Positions 1 through 5,660 of a stretch of 5,660 bases of DNA are shown piece by piece. The position numbers and the translations under genes were made by a program. Positions within the stretch are counted from its first letter, which is position 1. Each line of letters starts with the position of its first letter. The notes beneath the pieces are model-generated. The model was not told the origin of the DNA, ran no database searches, and was given only the letters and a program-made list of their open reading frames with translations. The DNA is taken from NCBI GenBank assembly GCA_946495905.1, contig CAMMEP010000071.1, positions 1-5,660 on the forward strand, given 5' to 3'. The DNA is from an uncultured Clostridium sp. (lineage in GTDB: Bacteria > Bacillota > Clostridia > TANB77 > CAG-508).

Positions 1-942
1 TTACCATTACTAGAAAGTTTAATGCAACAATCTGGAAAATTAGTAATTATTTGTGACGATGTAGAAGGAGAAGCACTATCTACATTAATTTTAAATAAAT
101 TAAGAGGTGTATTAAACGTAGTAGCAGTAAAAGCTCCAGGATATGGTGACAAGAGAAAAAATATGTTACAAGATATTGCAATTCTTACAGGAGGAGAAGT
201 TATTTCTTCTGATTTAGGAATGGAACTAAAAGATACACAAATTGAGCAATTAGGTAGAGCAAGACAAATAAAAGTACAAAAAGAAAATACTATCATTGTA
301 GATGGTATGGGAGATAAAGCACAAATTTCAGCAAGAGTAAATCAAATAAAAGCACAAATTGCTGAAGAAAAGAGCGAATTCGAAAAAGAAAGTTTACAAG
401 AAAGACTTGCTAAAATAGCTGGAGGAGTTGCAGTAATTGGTGTTGGTGCAGCTACCGAAGTAGAAATGAAAGATAGAAAATTAAGAATAGAAGATGCATT
501 ATCTGCTACAAAAGCAGCAGTAGAAGAAGGTATTGTTGCAGGTGGTGGTACAGCATTTGTAAATATCATACCAGATGTACAAAAAGCAGTAGCAGAATTA
601 CATGGAGATGAGAAAATAGGTGGAAAGATTATCTTAAGAGCATTAGAAGAGCCTGTAAGACAAATTGCAGCTAATGCAGGATTAGAACCAGCTGTTATCT
701 TAGAAAAAGTAAAAACAAGTGAAGTTGGAGTAGGTTATGATGCAGCAAATGATAGATATGTAGATATGAAAAAAGCAGGAATTGTAGACCCAACAAAAGT
801 TTCAAGAAGTGCTATTCAAAATGCAGTATCTATTGCATCTATGATTCTTACAACAGAAAGCTTAGTTACAGATAAAAAAGAGCCAGCATGCAACTGCGGA
901 GGACATCATGATGACGAAGGACAAATGGGTGGAATGTATTAA
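1..942 (+). CDS. groEL: GroEL chaperonin, C-terminal part (5' end outside window)
   Basis: This is the 60-kDa chaperonin, which forms a double ring in the cytoplasm and folds proteins with GroES in an ATP-driven cycle. The frame is open from base 1 (LPLLESLMQQ...), so the ATG at 22 is internal, not the start; about 230 residues of the usual ~540 are missing upstream. Seen in order: the later apical domain (DVEGEALSTL, VKAPGYGDKRK, MLQDIAILTGG), the intermediate domain (LQERLAKIAGGVAVIGVGAATEVE) and the equatorial ATPase half. IEDAL, codon 493-495 for the Asp, matches the hydrolytic Asp398 of E. coli; VAGGG and GIVDPTKV match nucleotide-site segments. The C-terminal tail is atypical: instead of repeated GGM it reads CNCGGHHDD and ends GGMY. 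A terminator follows directly. The groES partner and any CIRCE operator would lie outside the window. Confidence 0.98.
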   Translation, partial: LPLLESLMQQSGKLVIICDDVEGEALSTLILNKLRGVLNVVAVKAPGYGDKRKNMLQDIAILTGGEVISSDLGMELKDTQIEQLGRARQIKVQKENTIIVDGMGDKAQISARVNQIKAQIAEEKSEFEKESLQERLAKIAGGVAVIGVGAATEVEMKDRKLRIEDALSATKAAVEEGIVAGGGTAFVNIIPDVQKAVAELHGDEKIGGKIILRALEEPVRQIAANAGLEPAVILEKVKTSEVGVGYDAANDRYVDMKKAGIVDPTKVSRSAIQNAVSIASMILTTESLVTDKKEPACNCGGHHDDEGQMGGMY

Positions 943-955
943 TTTATGAGTAAAG

Positions 956-987
956 ACAGTATGACCTTAAAGGTTGTACTGTTTTTT
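956..987 (+). terminator. Factor-independent terminator of groEL
   Basis: An 11-bp stem (956-966 with 972-982) encloses the loop TTAAA. It contains nine Watson-Crick pairs and two G-T wobbles, and is followed by a T-run at 982-987. The AAA at 952-954 can pair with part of the T-run. It begins 13 bases after the groEL stop, so it should end the chaperonin transcript and separate it from mtaB. Confidence 0.9.
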
Positions 988-1024
988 GATGCAAGGTTAT
1001 AATGAAAACAATATAAGAATGAAT

Positions 1025-1053
1025 TTGAACAATTAACAAAAATATGGTAAAAT
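1025..1053 (+). promoter_or_regulatory. Sigma-A-type promoter for mtaB
   Basis: The -35 candidate TTGAAC (1025-1030) and the -10 candidate TAAAAT (1048-1053) are separated by the ideal 17 bases. A TGG just before the -10 box gives an extended -10 (TGnTAAAAT). Transcription would start near 1060, leaving a leader of about 65 bases before mtaB. It lies downstream of the groEL terminator, as expected for a separate unit. The rest of the 943-1125 gap shows no operator or riboswitch that I can recognise. Confidence 0.65.
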
Positions 1054-1105
1054 TAAAACGAGTGTTAATTTAAAGAAAATCAAGTATACATATATTCAGA
1101 TAATT

Positions 1106-1129
1106 AGAAAGGATTGAATTATGATATGA
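1106..1129 (+). promoter_or_regulatory. mtaB ribosome binding site with overlapping two-codon ORF
   Basis: The Shine-Dalgarno sequence AGAAAGGA (1106-1113) lies 12 bases before the chosen mtaB start ATG at 1126. An out-of-frame ATG at 1121 lies only 7 bases after it and reads ATG-ATA-TGA; its stop (1127-1129) overlaps the mtaB ATG. An in-frame TTG at 1114 touches the Shine-Dalgarno sequence and is too close to be the start. The start at 1126 gives MNKTVAFCTLGCKVNQ, the usual N-terminus of the family. Confidence 0.6.
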
Positions 1130-2527
1130 ACAAAACAGTGGCATTTTGCACATTAGGGTGTAAAGTAAACCAATATGAAACAAATGGAATGATACAAGAG
1201 TTCAAAAAATGTGGATATAATATAGTAGAATTTGATGAAATTGCTGATGTATATATAGTAAATACTTGTACAGTAACAAATATGGCAGATAGAAAATCAA
1301 GGCAAATGCTTAGAAGAGTAAAAGAATTAAACCCAGGAGCCATACTTGTTGCTGTTGGTTGTTATGCGCAAGTGGCAAAAAAAGAGTTAGAAAAGATTCC
1401 AGAAATAGATTTGATTTTAGGAACAAATGAGAAAAAAAATGTTATTTCTTTTGTGGAAGATATGTTAAAGAAAAATGAAAAACAGATAACTCCAAAACAA
1501 GCAAATGTAACAGATGTAATGCATTGTGAAGAATATGTGGATTTTGGAGATGTAACTTTTACAGAAAAGACGAGAGCTGTTATAAAAGTACAGGATGGAT
1601 GTGACAGATTTTGTTCTTATTGTATAATTCCATTTGCTAGAGGACATATAAGAAGTAGAAATCCAGAAAGTGTTATAAGTGAAATTACGAAAATTGCAGA
1701 GGAAGGAATTAAAGAAGTTGTAATTACAGGAATTCACTTGGCTTCTTATGGTAGAGATTTTAAGCAAAGAGATTTAGGTCAGGGAGAGAACGAAGCAGAT
1801 AATATCAGAGCAAATACAGAAAAAATTAGTGATAATATAAGCAACCAATACAGATTAATTGACTTATTGGAAGACATAAATAAAATAGATGGAATTGAAA
1901 GAATAAGACTTCGGCTCATTAGAACCAACCCTAATTACAGAAGAATTTGTTAAGCGCTTAGCAAAATTAGAAAAAATATGTGACCATTTTCATTTATCCC
2001 TTCAAAGTGGGTGTGATGAAACTTTAAAAAGAATGAATAGAAGATATACTACAAAAGAATTTGAAAATGGAGTAAAATTATTAAGAAATGCATTCCCAAG
2101 GGTAGCACTTACAACCGATATTATTGTAGGATTTCCAGGAGAAACAGAGGAAGAATTTAATACAACTTACCAATTTCTAGAGAGTATTAAATTCTATAAA
2201 ACACATGTCTTTAAATATTCACAAAGAAAAGGTACTAGAGCCGCTGTAATGCCAAATCAAATAGATGGAAAGATGAAAGAAGAGAGAAGTAGAAAATTAA
2301 TTGCATTATCAGATAAAAATGAAAAAGAATATAATGAGGGATATATTGGAAAAGAAGTAGAAGTGCTTTTTGAAGAGTCACACATAGAGGAAGGAAAAAG
2401 GTATGTTAAAGGACATACAACAAATTATTTAGTAGTAAAGGTAGAAACAAAAGAAAAGCTAGAAAATGAAATAAAAAGCGTAAAAATTGTAGGAATAGAT
2501 GGTTTAGAACTAGTTGCAAATATATAA
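1126..2527 (+). CDS. mtaB: tRNA (N6-threonylcarbamoyladenosine37-C2)-methylthiotransferase MtaB, frame-interrupted
   Basis: MtaB converts t6A to ms2t6A at position 37 of ANN-decoding tRNAs, using two [4Fe-4S] clusters and two SAM per reaction. Domains in order: the N-terminal methylthiotransferase domain with cluster cysteines C12 (TLGCKVNQ), C48 (NTCTVT) and C79 (VGCYAQ); the radical SAM domain with CxxxCxxC at C159, C163 and C166 (DGCDRFCSYC); and a C-terminal TRAM tRNA-binding domain from about residue 408. The reading frame breaks after Leu262 (CTT, 1909-1911). In the original frame, translation stops at 1951-1953 and gives 275 residues. Skipping one base (C1912) restores the conserved RIRLGSLEP and continues to the stop at 2525-2527, for 466 residues in all. 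The ATG at 2033 has no ribosome binding site and is not a separate gene start. Residues about 212-241 form an extra polar insert. An assembly error, a recent mutation or +1 recoding could explain the break; the product family is secure. Confidence 0.93.
1909..1915 (+). other. One-base frame change within mtaB
   Basis: The sequence reads CTT CGG C here. Removing one base from TTC or C (1911-1912) turns R-L-R-L-I into the family's R-L-G-S-L-E-P, and the +1 frame then stays open to 2527. Upstream and downstream parts both match MtaB without a gap, so the break is a single extra base rather than a deletion of coding sequence. Whether it is a read error, a real mutation or a recoding site cannot be told from this sequence alone. 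Confidence 0.9.
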
Positions 2528-2556
2528 AAGCAACAGATAAAGAATCTTACAAAAAA

Positions 2557-2564
2557 AGAAAGGA
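2557..2564 (+). promoter_or_regulatory. Ribosome binding site of the nucleosidase gene
   Basis: AGAAAGGA lies 12 bases before the ATG at 2577. The same octamer at the same spacing precedes mtaB, and this match supports both chosen starts. The 49-base gap after mtaB contains no hairpin with a T-run, so translation probably proceeds on an mtaB read-through mRNA. Confidence 0.6.
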
Positions 2565-2576
2565 ATAAGATAAAAA

Positions 2577-3287
2577 ATGAAATACAGCACCATTTTAATT
2601 CAAGGAGCAATGGATATAGAAGTAGAGCATCTAATAAAAAAATTACAAGGAACCGAAAATAAAACAATAACTGGTTATGAGTTTTCTATTGGAAATATAA
2701 ATAATCTAAAAATTATCGTTTCAAAAACATTAATTGGTACTATCAATGCAACGATTGCTACAACAATTGGAATATTATCTTTTAAGCCAGATATTGTAAT
2801 CAATCAAGGAATTGCAGGAGCACATAGAGAGAATATTCATACGGGAGATATTATTGTAGGAGAAAGATGTGCTAATATTAATTCATATTCCATGCCTAAA
2901 AAAGGAAAAGGTCAAAAATCAAATTCGTTAGAATGGGAGCCAGATAAAAGAGCAAAACAAGTAAAAAATGCAGATAAAAATCTTACAAATGAAGTTTATA
3001 AATTTTTCAAAGAAAATTCTACCAATTCGGTATATCAAGGTACATTAGGAAGCGGAGATGCATTTAATAGAGAAGTAGACAGAATAAATTGGATAAGTGG
3101 TAAATTTGATAGCCTATGTGAAGATATGGAAAGTATAGGAGTATATTCAGCTTGTCAACAATTTAATGTGCCATGCATTGGGATTAGAATAATTTCAAAT
3201 AATGAAATTACAGATGAAGAATTAGATGAAGAACAGGCAATTAATTTGCAAAAAATGTTGCTTGATTTATTAAAATATAATATATAA
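2577..3287 (+). CDS. 5'-methylthioadenosine/S-adenosylhomocysteine nucleosidase family protein
   Basis: This 236-residue cytoplasmic protein belongs to the PNP/UDP phosphorylase superfamily and resembles MTA/SAH nucleosidase (MtnN/Pfs), whose usual length is about 230. MtnN splits adenine from MTA, SAH and 5'-deoxyadenosine. Visible family blocks: GAMDIEVEHL with Glu15 (E. coli Glu12), the KTLIGTINA stretch, PDIVINQGIAGA (71-82), TGDIIVGE, LGSGDAF (157-163), EDMES with Glu185 (E. coli Glu174) and VPCIGIRIISN (198-208). The normal catalytic Asp of the RAISD block (E. coli Asp197) is Asn208 here, so substrate or mechanism may differ. From memory, a side branch of the family also has NQG and SNNE at these places; I could not check this. 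There is no signal peptide. It follows mtaB in an apparent operon, consistent with clearing MtaB's SAM by-products. The family assignment is firm, the exact substrate is not. Confidence 0.85.
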   Translation: MKYSTILIQGAMDIEVEHLIKKLQGTENKTITGYEFSIGNINNLKIIVSKTLIGTINATIATTIGILSFKPDIVINQGIAGAHRENIHTGDIIVGERCANINSYSMPKKGKGQKSNSLEWEPDKRAKQVKNADKNLTNEVYKFFKENSTNSVYQGTLGSGDAFNREVDRINWISGKFDSLCEDMESIGVYSACQQFNVPCIGIRIISNNEITDEELDEEQAINLQKMLLDLLKYNI

Positions 3288-3324
3288 AAGTTATTTTGTA
3301 GTAAATGAATAATAGGAAAAATTA

Positions 3325-3355
3325 TGCGAGATTAGGGACGAACCCATATCTCGCA
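3325..3355. terminator. Bidirectional terminator / two-part palindrome between convergent genes
   Basis: The outer arms TGCGAGAT (3325-3332) and ATCTCGCA (3348-3355) form a perfect 8-bp stem. After a 2x2 mismatch, an inner stem GGG/CCC closes the loop ACGAA. On the plus strand, ATTATTTT-rich sequence follows; on the minus strand, TAATTTTT follows, a better T-run. The structure starts one base after the mutS2 stop codon and 37 bases after the nucleosidase stop, as expected for a shared terminator of convergent genes. Its composite shape also resembles a REP-type repeat unit. Confidence 0.7.
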
Positions 3356-3356
3356 A

Positions 3357-5630
3357 TTATTTTAATTCCACAACTGTTACACCCATTTCTCCTTCTCCAA
3401 ACGTACCAAGTCTAAAAGACTGCACATGAGGATTAGTCTTTAAATATTTATGGATTCCATCACGAAGTTTTCCTGTACCTTTTCCATGAACGATTCTAAT
3501 AGGAGATAGTTTGGCAATAGCACAATCATCTAAATACTTATCAATTACAAAGGTAGCTTCGTCTACATTCATTCCTATTACATTTATTTCACTAGAAATG
3601 GTTTGTGATTTAAAATTATTTCCTTTTGCAAAACTAATAGTAGAGTTTGTACTAGATGTATTCTTTTTACCTTTAGAATCACTACTTAGACTACTGTTTT
3701 TTAAGCTGAATTTATTATTCAATTCTTTTAAAGCTTCCAAATTTAATCCAGAATGAGAAGAGGTAGATGATACTTCTTTTAAATCTTCATTTAATTTGTT
3801 TCTCAAATTATTAGCAGTAGCAATATCTCCCTTGTCCAAAGTATTTAGTTCTTTAATAACAGAATTTGCTTCTTCTTTAGCAGATAAAATAATTTGCCTT
3901 GCTTCTTGTTTTGCAGCATCAATTAAGGTATCTTGTTTTTCTTTTTGACGCTCTTTTTCCTTTTCCAATGTTTTACGAAGAGCTTCAATCTGGTTGGAGT
4001 TTTTTTCTATTTTTTCTCTTTCCTTTTCAATAGCTATCTTATTATCATAAATATTCTTCATTAATTCTTCAATACCAACATCCTCTTTTTTCATTAAAGA
4101 AGAAGCATAATCTAATATGGTTTGTTCTAATCCTAATTTTTTGCTAATTGCAAAAGCATTACTTTTTCCAGGAATCCCAATTAATAGCTTATAAGTAGGT
4201 TTTAGATTTTCTAAATCAAACTCAAAGCTTGCATTTTCAAATCCCTCGGTTGTTAAACAATAATTTTTTAGTTCTTGATAATGAGTTGTAGAGATAGCAA
4301 GCAAACCATTATCAAAGAAGTATTTAAGAATACTAATAGCAAGATTAGCTCCTTCTATTGGGTCGGTTCCAGATCCAAGCTCATCTAAAAGAACTAAACT
4401 ATGTGGAGTTATTTCCTTAATGATATTAACAATATTAGATATATGTGCAGAAAAAGTACTAAGATTTTCTTGAATACTTTGTTCATCGCCGATATCAACA
4501 AAAATAGTATCAAAAACGTAAATACTGCTGCCTTCGTTAGCAGTAATGAAAATGCCAGAATATGCCATCAAAAGAAGTAATCCTATTGTTTTTAATGCAA
4601 CTGTTTTTCCTCCGGTATTAGGACCAGTAATTACTAAAGAAGAGTAGGTTTTACCAATAGAAATGTCAATTGGTACTACAACATCTTTTTCAATTAAAGG
4701 ATGTCTAGCAGAAATTAAATTAACGTACTTTTCTTCGTTAATAGCAGGGAAAATCCCATCCATAGCAATAGAATAACTAGCTTTTGCAAAAATTAAATCT
4801 AAATTTCCTAGTAAATCAATGTTAGCTTCAAAATAATTTTTATATTCATATAGATAGCTTGAAAGCATTCTTAAAATATTCTCAATTTCAATTTCTTCCT
4901 CTATTTTTAAATTCGTAATTTTATTATTTAATTCGAAAATACTGATAGGTTCCATAAACACAGTAGAACCACTACTAGACACATCATGAATAAATCCTTT
5001 TACTTGAGACTTATATTCTTCTTTGATAGGAATAACATATCTATTTTCACGAATTGTAATAATAGGCTCCATAATATATTTCGAATACGTAGAAGAATGG
5101 ATAAAAGAATTTAATTTATCTCTAACTTCTTGTTCTAATTTTTTACTTTCTCTTCGAATACTATTTAATTTTGATGAAGCATTATCAGCAATAGTATTTT
5201 CATCAAGAATAATAGAAAAGATTTTATCTTCTATGGATTTATTTGTATACAGTAAATCAAATAAATCATATAGTTTAGGATAAGAAGATAAATCAATATC
5301 ATCAGAAGAGAAAAAATATTCTTTTACTTCTCTTGAAATTTTTAAAAATCGAGCCATGTTTAATAGAGCGGTAATTGATAAGACTCCATTATTTTTTAAA
5401 ATTTTTAGGCTTATAGATATATCTGGAATATCCGAAAGAGGAATATTAGATTTTCTATTTCTTAAACTAATAGCCTCAGAGGTAAGCTCTAAGGAATGAA
5501 TTACTTTATCTTTAAAAAATTCTGGCGATAAGTTAGATACTTTGTCTTTTCCAATATAAGTTTTACAATAAGTACTTAATGTATTAATTACTTTATCATA
5601 TTCTAAGTCTTTTATATATTTTGTATTCAT
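3357..5630 (-). CDS. mutS2: MutS2 (ribosome-collision/Smr-domain MutS paralogue)
   Basis: MutS2 is a homodimeric ATPase of the MutS family that lacks the mismatch-recognition domain. In Bacillus subtilis it binds collided ribosomes and feeds ribosome quality control; older work describes roles in recombination and as an endonuclease. In order: core/lever domains (1-~320); the ATPase with Walker A GPNTGGKT (336-343), the ENLSTFSAHI signature (388-397), Walker B LVLLDELGSGTDP (412-424, Asp416 and Glu417) and STTH (447-450); a charged coiled coil (~515-620); a Ser/Thr-rich linker (621-680); and an Smr domain (681-757) with HGKGTG (715-720) and the ending GVTVVELK. Two departures are visible. The KOW domain usually found before Smr is not recognisable, which fits a length of 757 against about 785. 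The Smr LDLRG motif reads INVIG (682-686). The ATPase looks intact. The gene is monocistronic as far as the window shows. Confidence 0.97.
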   Translation of the reverse strand: MNTKYIKDLEYDKVINTLSTYCKTYIGKDKVSNLSPEFFKDKVIHSLELTSEAISLRNRKSNIPLSDIPDISISLKILKNNGVLSITALLNMARFLKISREVKEYFFSSDDIDLSSYPKLYDLFDLLYTNKSIEDKIFSIILDENTIADNASSKLNSIRRESKKLEQEVRDKLNSFIHSSTYSKYIMEPIITIRENRYVIPIKEEYKSQVKGFIHDVSSSGSTVFMEPISIFELNNKITNLKIEEEIEIENILRMLSSYLYEYKNYFEANIDLLGNLDLIFAKASYSIAMDGIFPAINEEKYVNLISARHPLIEKDVVVPIDISIGKTYSSLVITGPNTGGKTVALKTIGLLLLMAYSGIFITANEGSSIYVFDTIFVDIGDEQSIQENLSTFSAHISNIVNIIKEITPHSLVLLDELGSGTDPIEGANLAISILKYFFDNGLLAISTTHYQELKNYCLTTEGFENASFEFDLENLKPTYKLLIGIPGKSNAFAISKKLGLEQTILDYASSLMKKEDVGIEELMKNIYDNKIAIEKEREKIEKNSNQIEALRKTLEKEKERQKEKQDTLIDAAKQEARQIILSAKEEANSVIKELNTLDKGDIATANNLRNKLNEDLKEVSSTSSHSGLNLEALKELNNKFSLKNSSLSSDSKGKKNTSSTNSTISFAKGNNFKSQTISSEINVIGMNVDEATFVIDKYLDDCAIAKLSPIRIVHGKGTGKLRDGIHKYLKTNPHVQSFRLGTFGEGEMGVTVVELK

Positions 5631-5636
5631 TTTTTT

Positions 5637-5642
5637 CCTCCA
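5637..5642 (-). promoter_or_regulatory. Ribosome binding site of mutS2
   Basis: On the minus strand, TGGAGG is followed by six A residues and then the ATG at 5630. The GGAGG core and 6-base spacing are near ideal and fix the start; they also give the usual N-terminus of the family. This site is stronger than the AGAAAGGA sites of the two plus-strand genes. Confidence 0.85.
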
Positions 5643-5654
5643 TTAATAATATAT

Positions 5655-5660
5655 ATTATA
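5655..5660 (-). promoter_or_regulatory. Possible -10 box of mutS2
   Basis: The minus strand reads TATAAT at the very edge of the window, 12 bases before the ribosome binding site. If used, transcription would begin near 5648 and the leader would be only about 18 bases. The -35 region lies outside the window and the surroundings are almost pure A+T, so this is a weak call. Confidence 0.3.

Noticed and set aside
998..1003. TATAAT in the groEL-mtaB gap as a second promoter
   Set aside because: The only -35 candidate at a fitting distance (TTGTAC, 974-979) matches three of six bases and lies inside the terminator stem. The promoter at 1025-1053 is much better.
1114..1125. TTG at 1114 as the mtaB start
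   Set aside because: It directly abuts the Shine-Dalgarno sequence, leaving no spacer, and adds residues (MNYD) not typical of the family.
342..1767. Minus-strand open frames within groEL and mtaB
   Set aside because: They are antisense to strongly conserved coding sequence and encode low-complexity hydrophobic or Ser/Ile/Tyr-rich peptides, with no motif or ribosome binding site.
2033..2527. A separate gene beginning at ATG 2033
   Set aside because: The frame is open from 1913 and encodes conserved MtaB sequence (GSLEP, HFHLSLQSGCDETLKRMNR) before this ATG, and there is no ribosome binding site. It is the second half of mtaB.
2516..3290. Shared sequence AATATATAAAAG at the ends of mtaB and the nucleosidase gene
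   Set aside because: It is a 12-base A/T run over the Asn-Ile-stop codons in A+T-rich DNA, with no further similarity around it; chance is sufficient.
3511..3756. Plus-strand open frames inside mutS2 (3511-3756 and 5023-5283)
   Set aside because: They lie antisense within a well-conserved gene, show no recognisable domain and lack ribosome binding sites; they are shadows of mutS2 codon usage.
1..5660. CRISPR arrays, tRNA or rRNA genes, insertion sequences, toxin-antitoxin or phage genes
   Set aside because: Looked for by eye on both strands; no regularly spaced repeats, cloverleaf-like sequences or transposase/integrase motifs were seen. Nearly all of the window is housekeeping coding sequence.

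Overview
The window is about two-thirds A+T. Its proteins look like those of a low-GC Gram-positive bacterium of the Clostridia type: a MutS2 with an Smr domain, a clostridial-type MtaB, AGA-dominated arginine codons, purine-rich ribosome binding sites and factor-independent terminators. This is inferred from protein character; I cannot name the species.

Layout. (1) 1-942, plus strand: the last 313 codons of groEL; the gene begins before the window. A strong hairpin plus T-run terminator follows at 956-987. (2) 1025-1053: a good sigma-A-type promoter, starting a new transcription unit. (3) 1126-2527, plus: mtaB, the tRNA ms2t6A37 methylthiotransferase. It is split by a one-base frame change at about 1909-1915, after which the conserved protein continues in the +1 frame. 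(4) 2577-3287, plus: an MTA/SAH nucleosidase-family protein, 49 bases after mtaB with no visible terminator between, so probably co-transcribed. (5) 3325-3355: a 31-base two-part palindrome between convergent genes, probably a bidirectional terminator. (6) 3357-5630, minus: mutS2, complete, with its ribosome binding site and a possible -10 box at the right edge.

How the genes fit together. GroEL (folding), MtaB (tRNA modification for decoding fidelity) and MutS2 (rescue of collided ribosomes in Bacillus subtilis) are housekeeping protein-synthesis and quality-control functions. The mtaB/nucleosidase pair makes biochemical sense: MtaB consumes two SAM per reaction and releases SAH and 5'-deoxyadenosine, the kinds of by-product this nucleosidase family can clear.

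I found no clear new defence, mobile or biosynthetic system. The points worth a second look are the mtaB frame change, an Asn at the usual catalytic Asp of the nucleosidase, a MutS2 with no recognisable KOW domain and an altered LDLR motif, a two-codon upstream ORF at the mtaB start, a Cys/His-containing GroEL tail and the REP-like intergenic palindrome.
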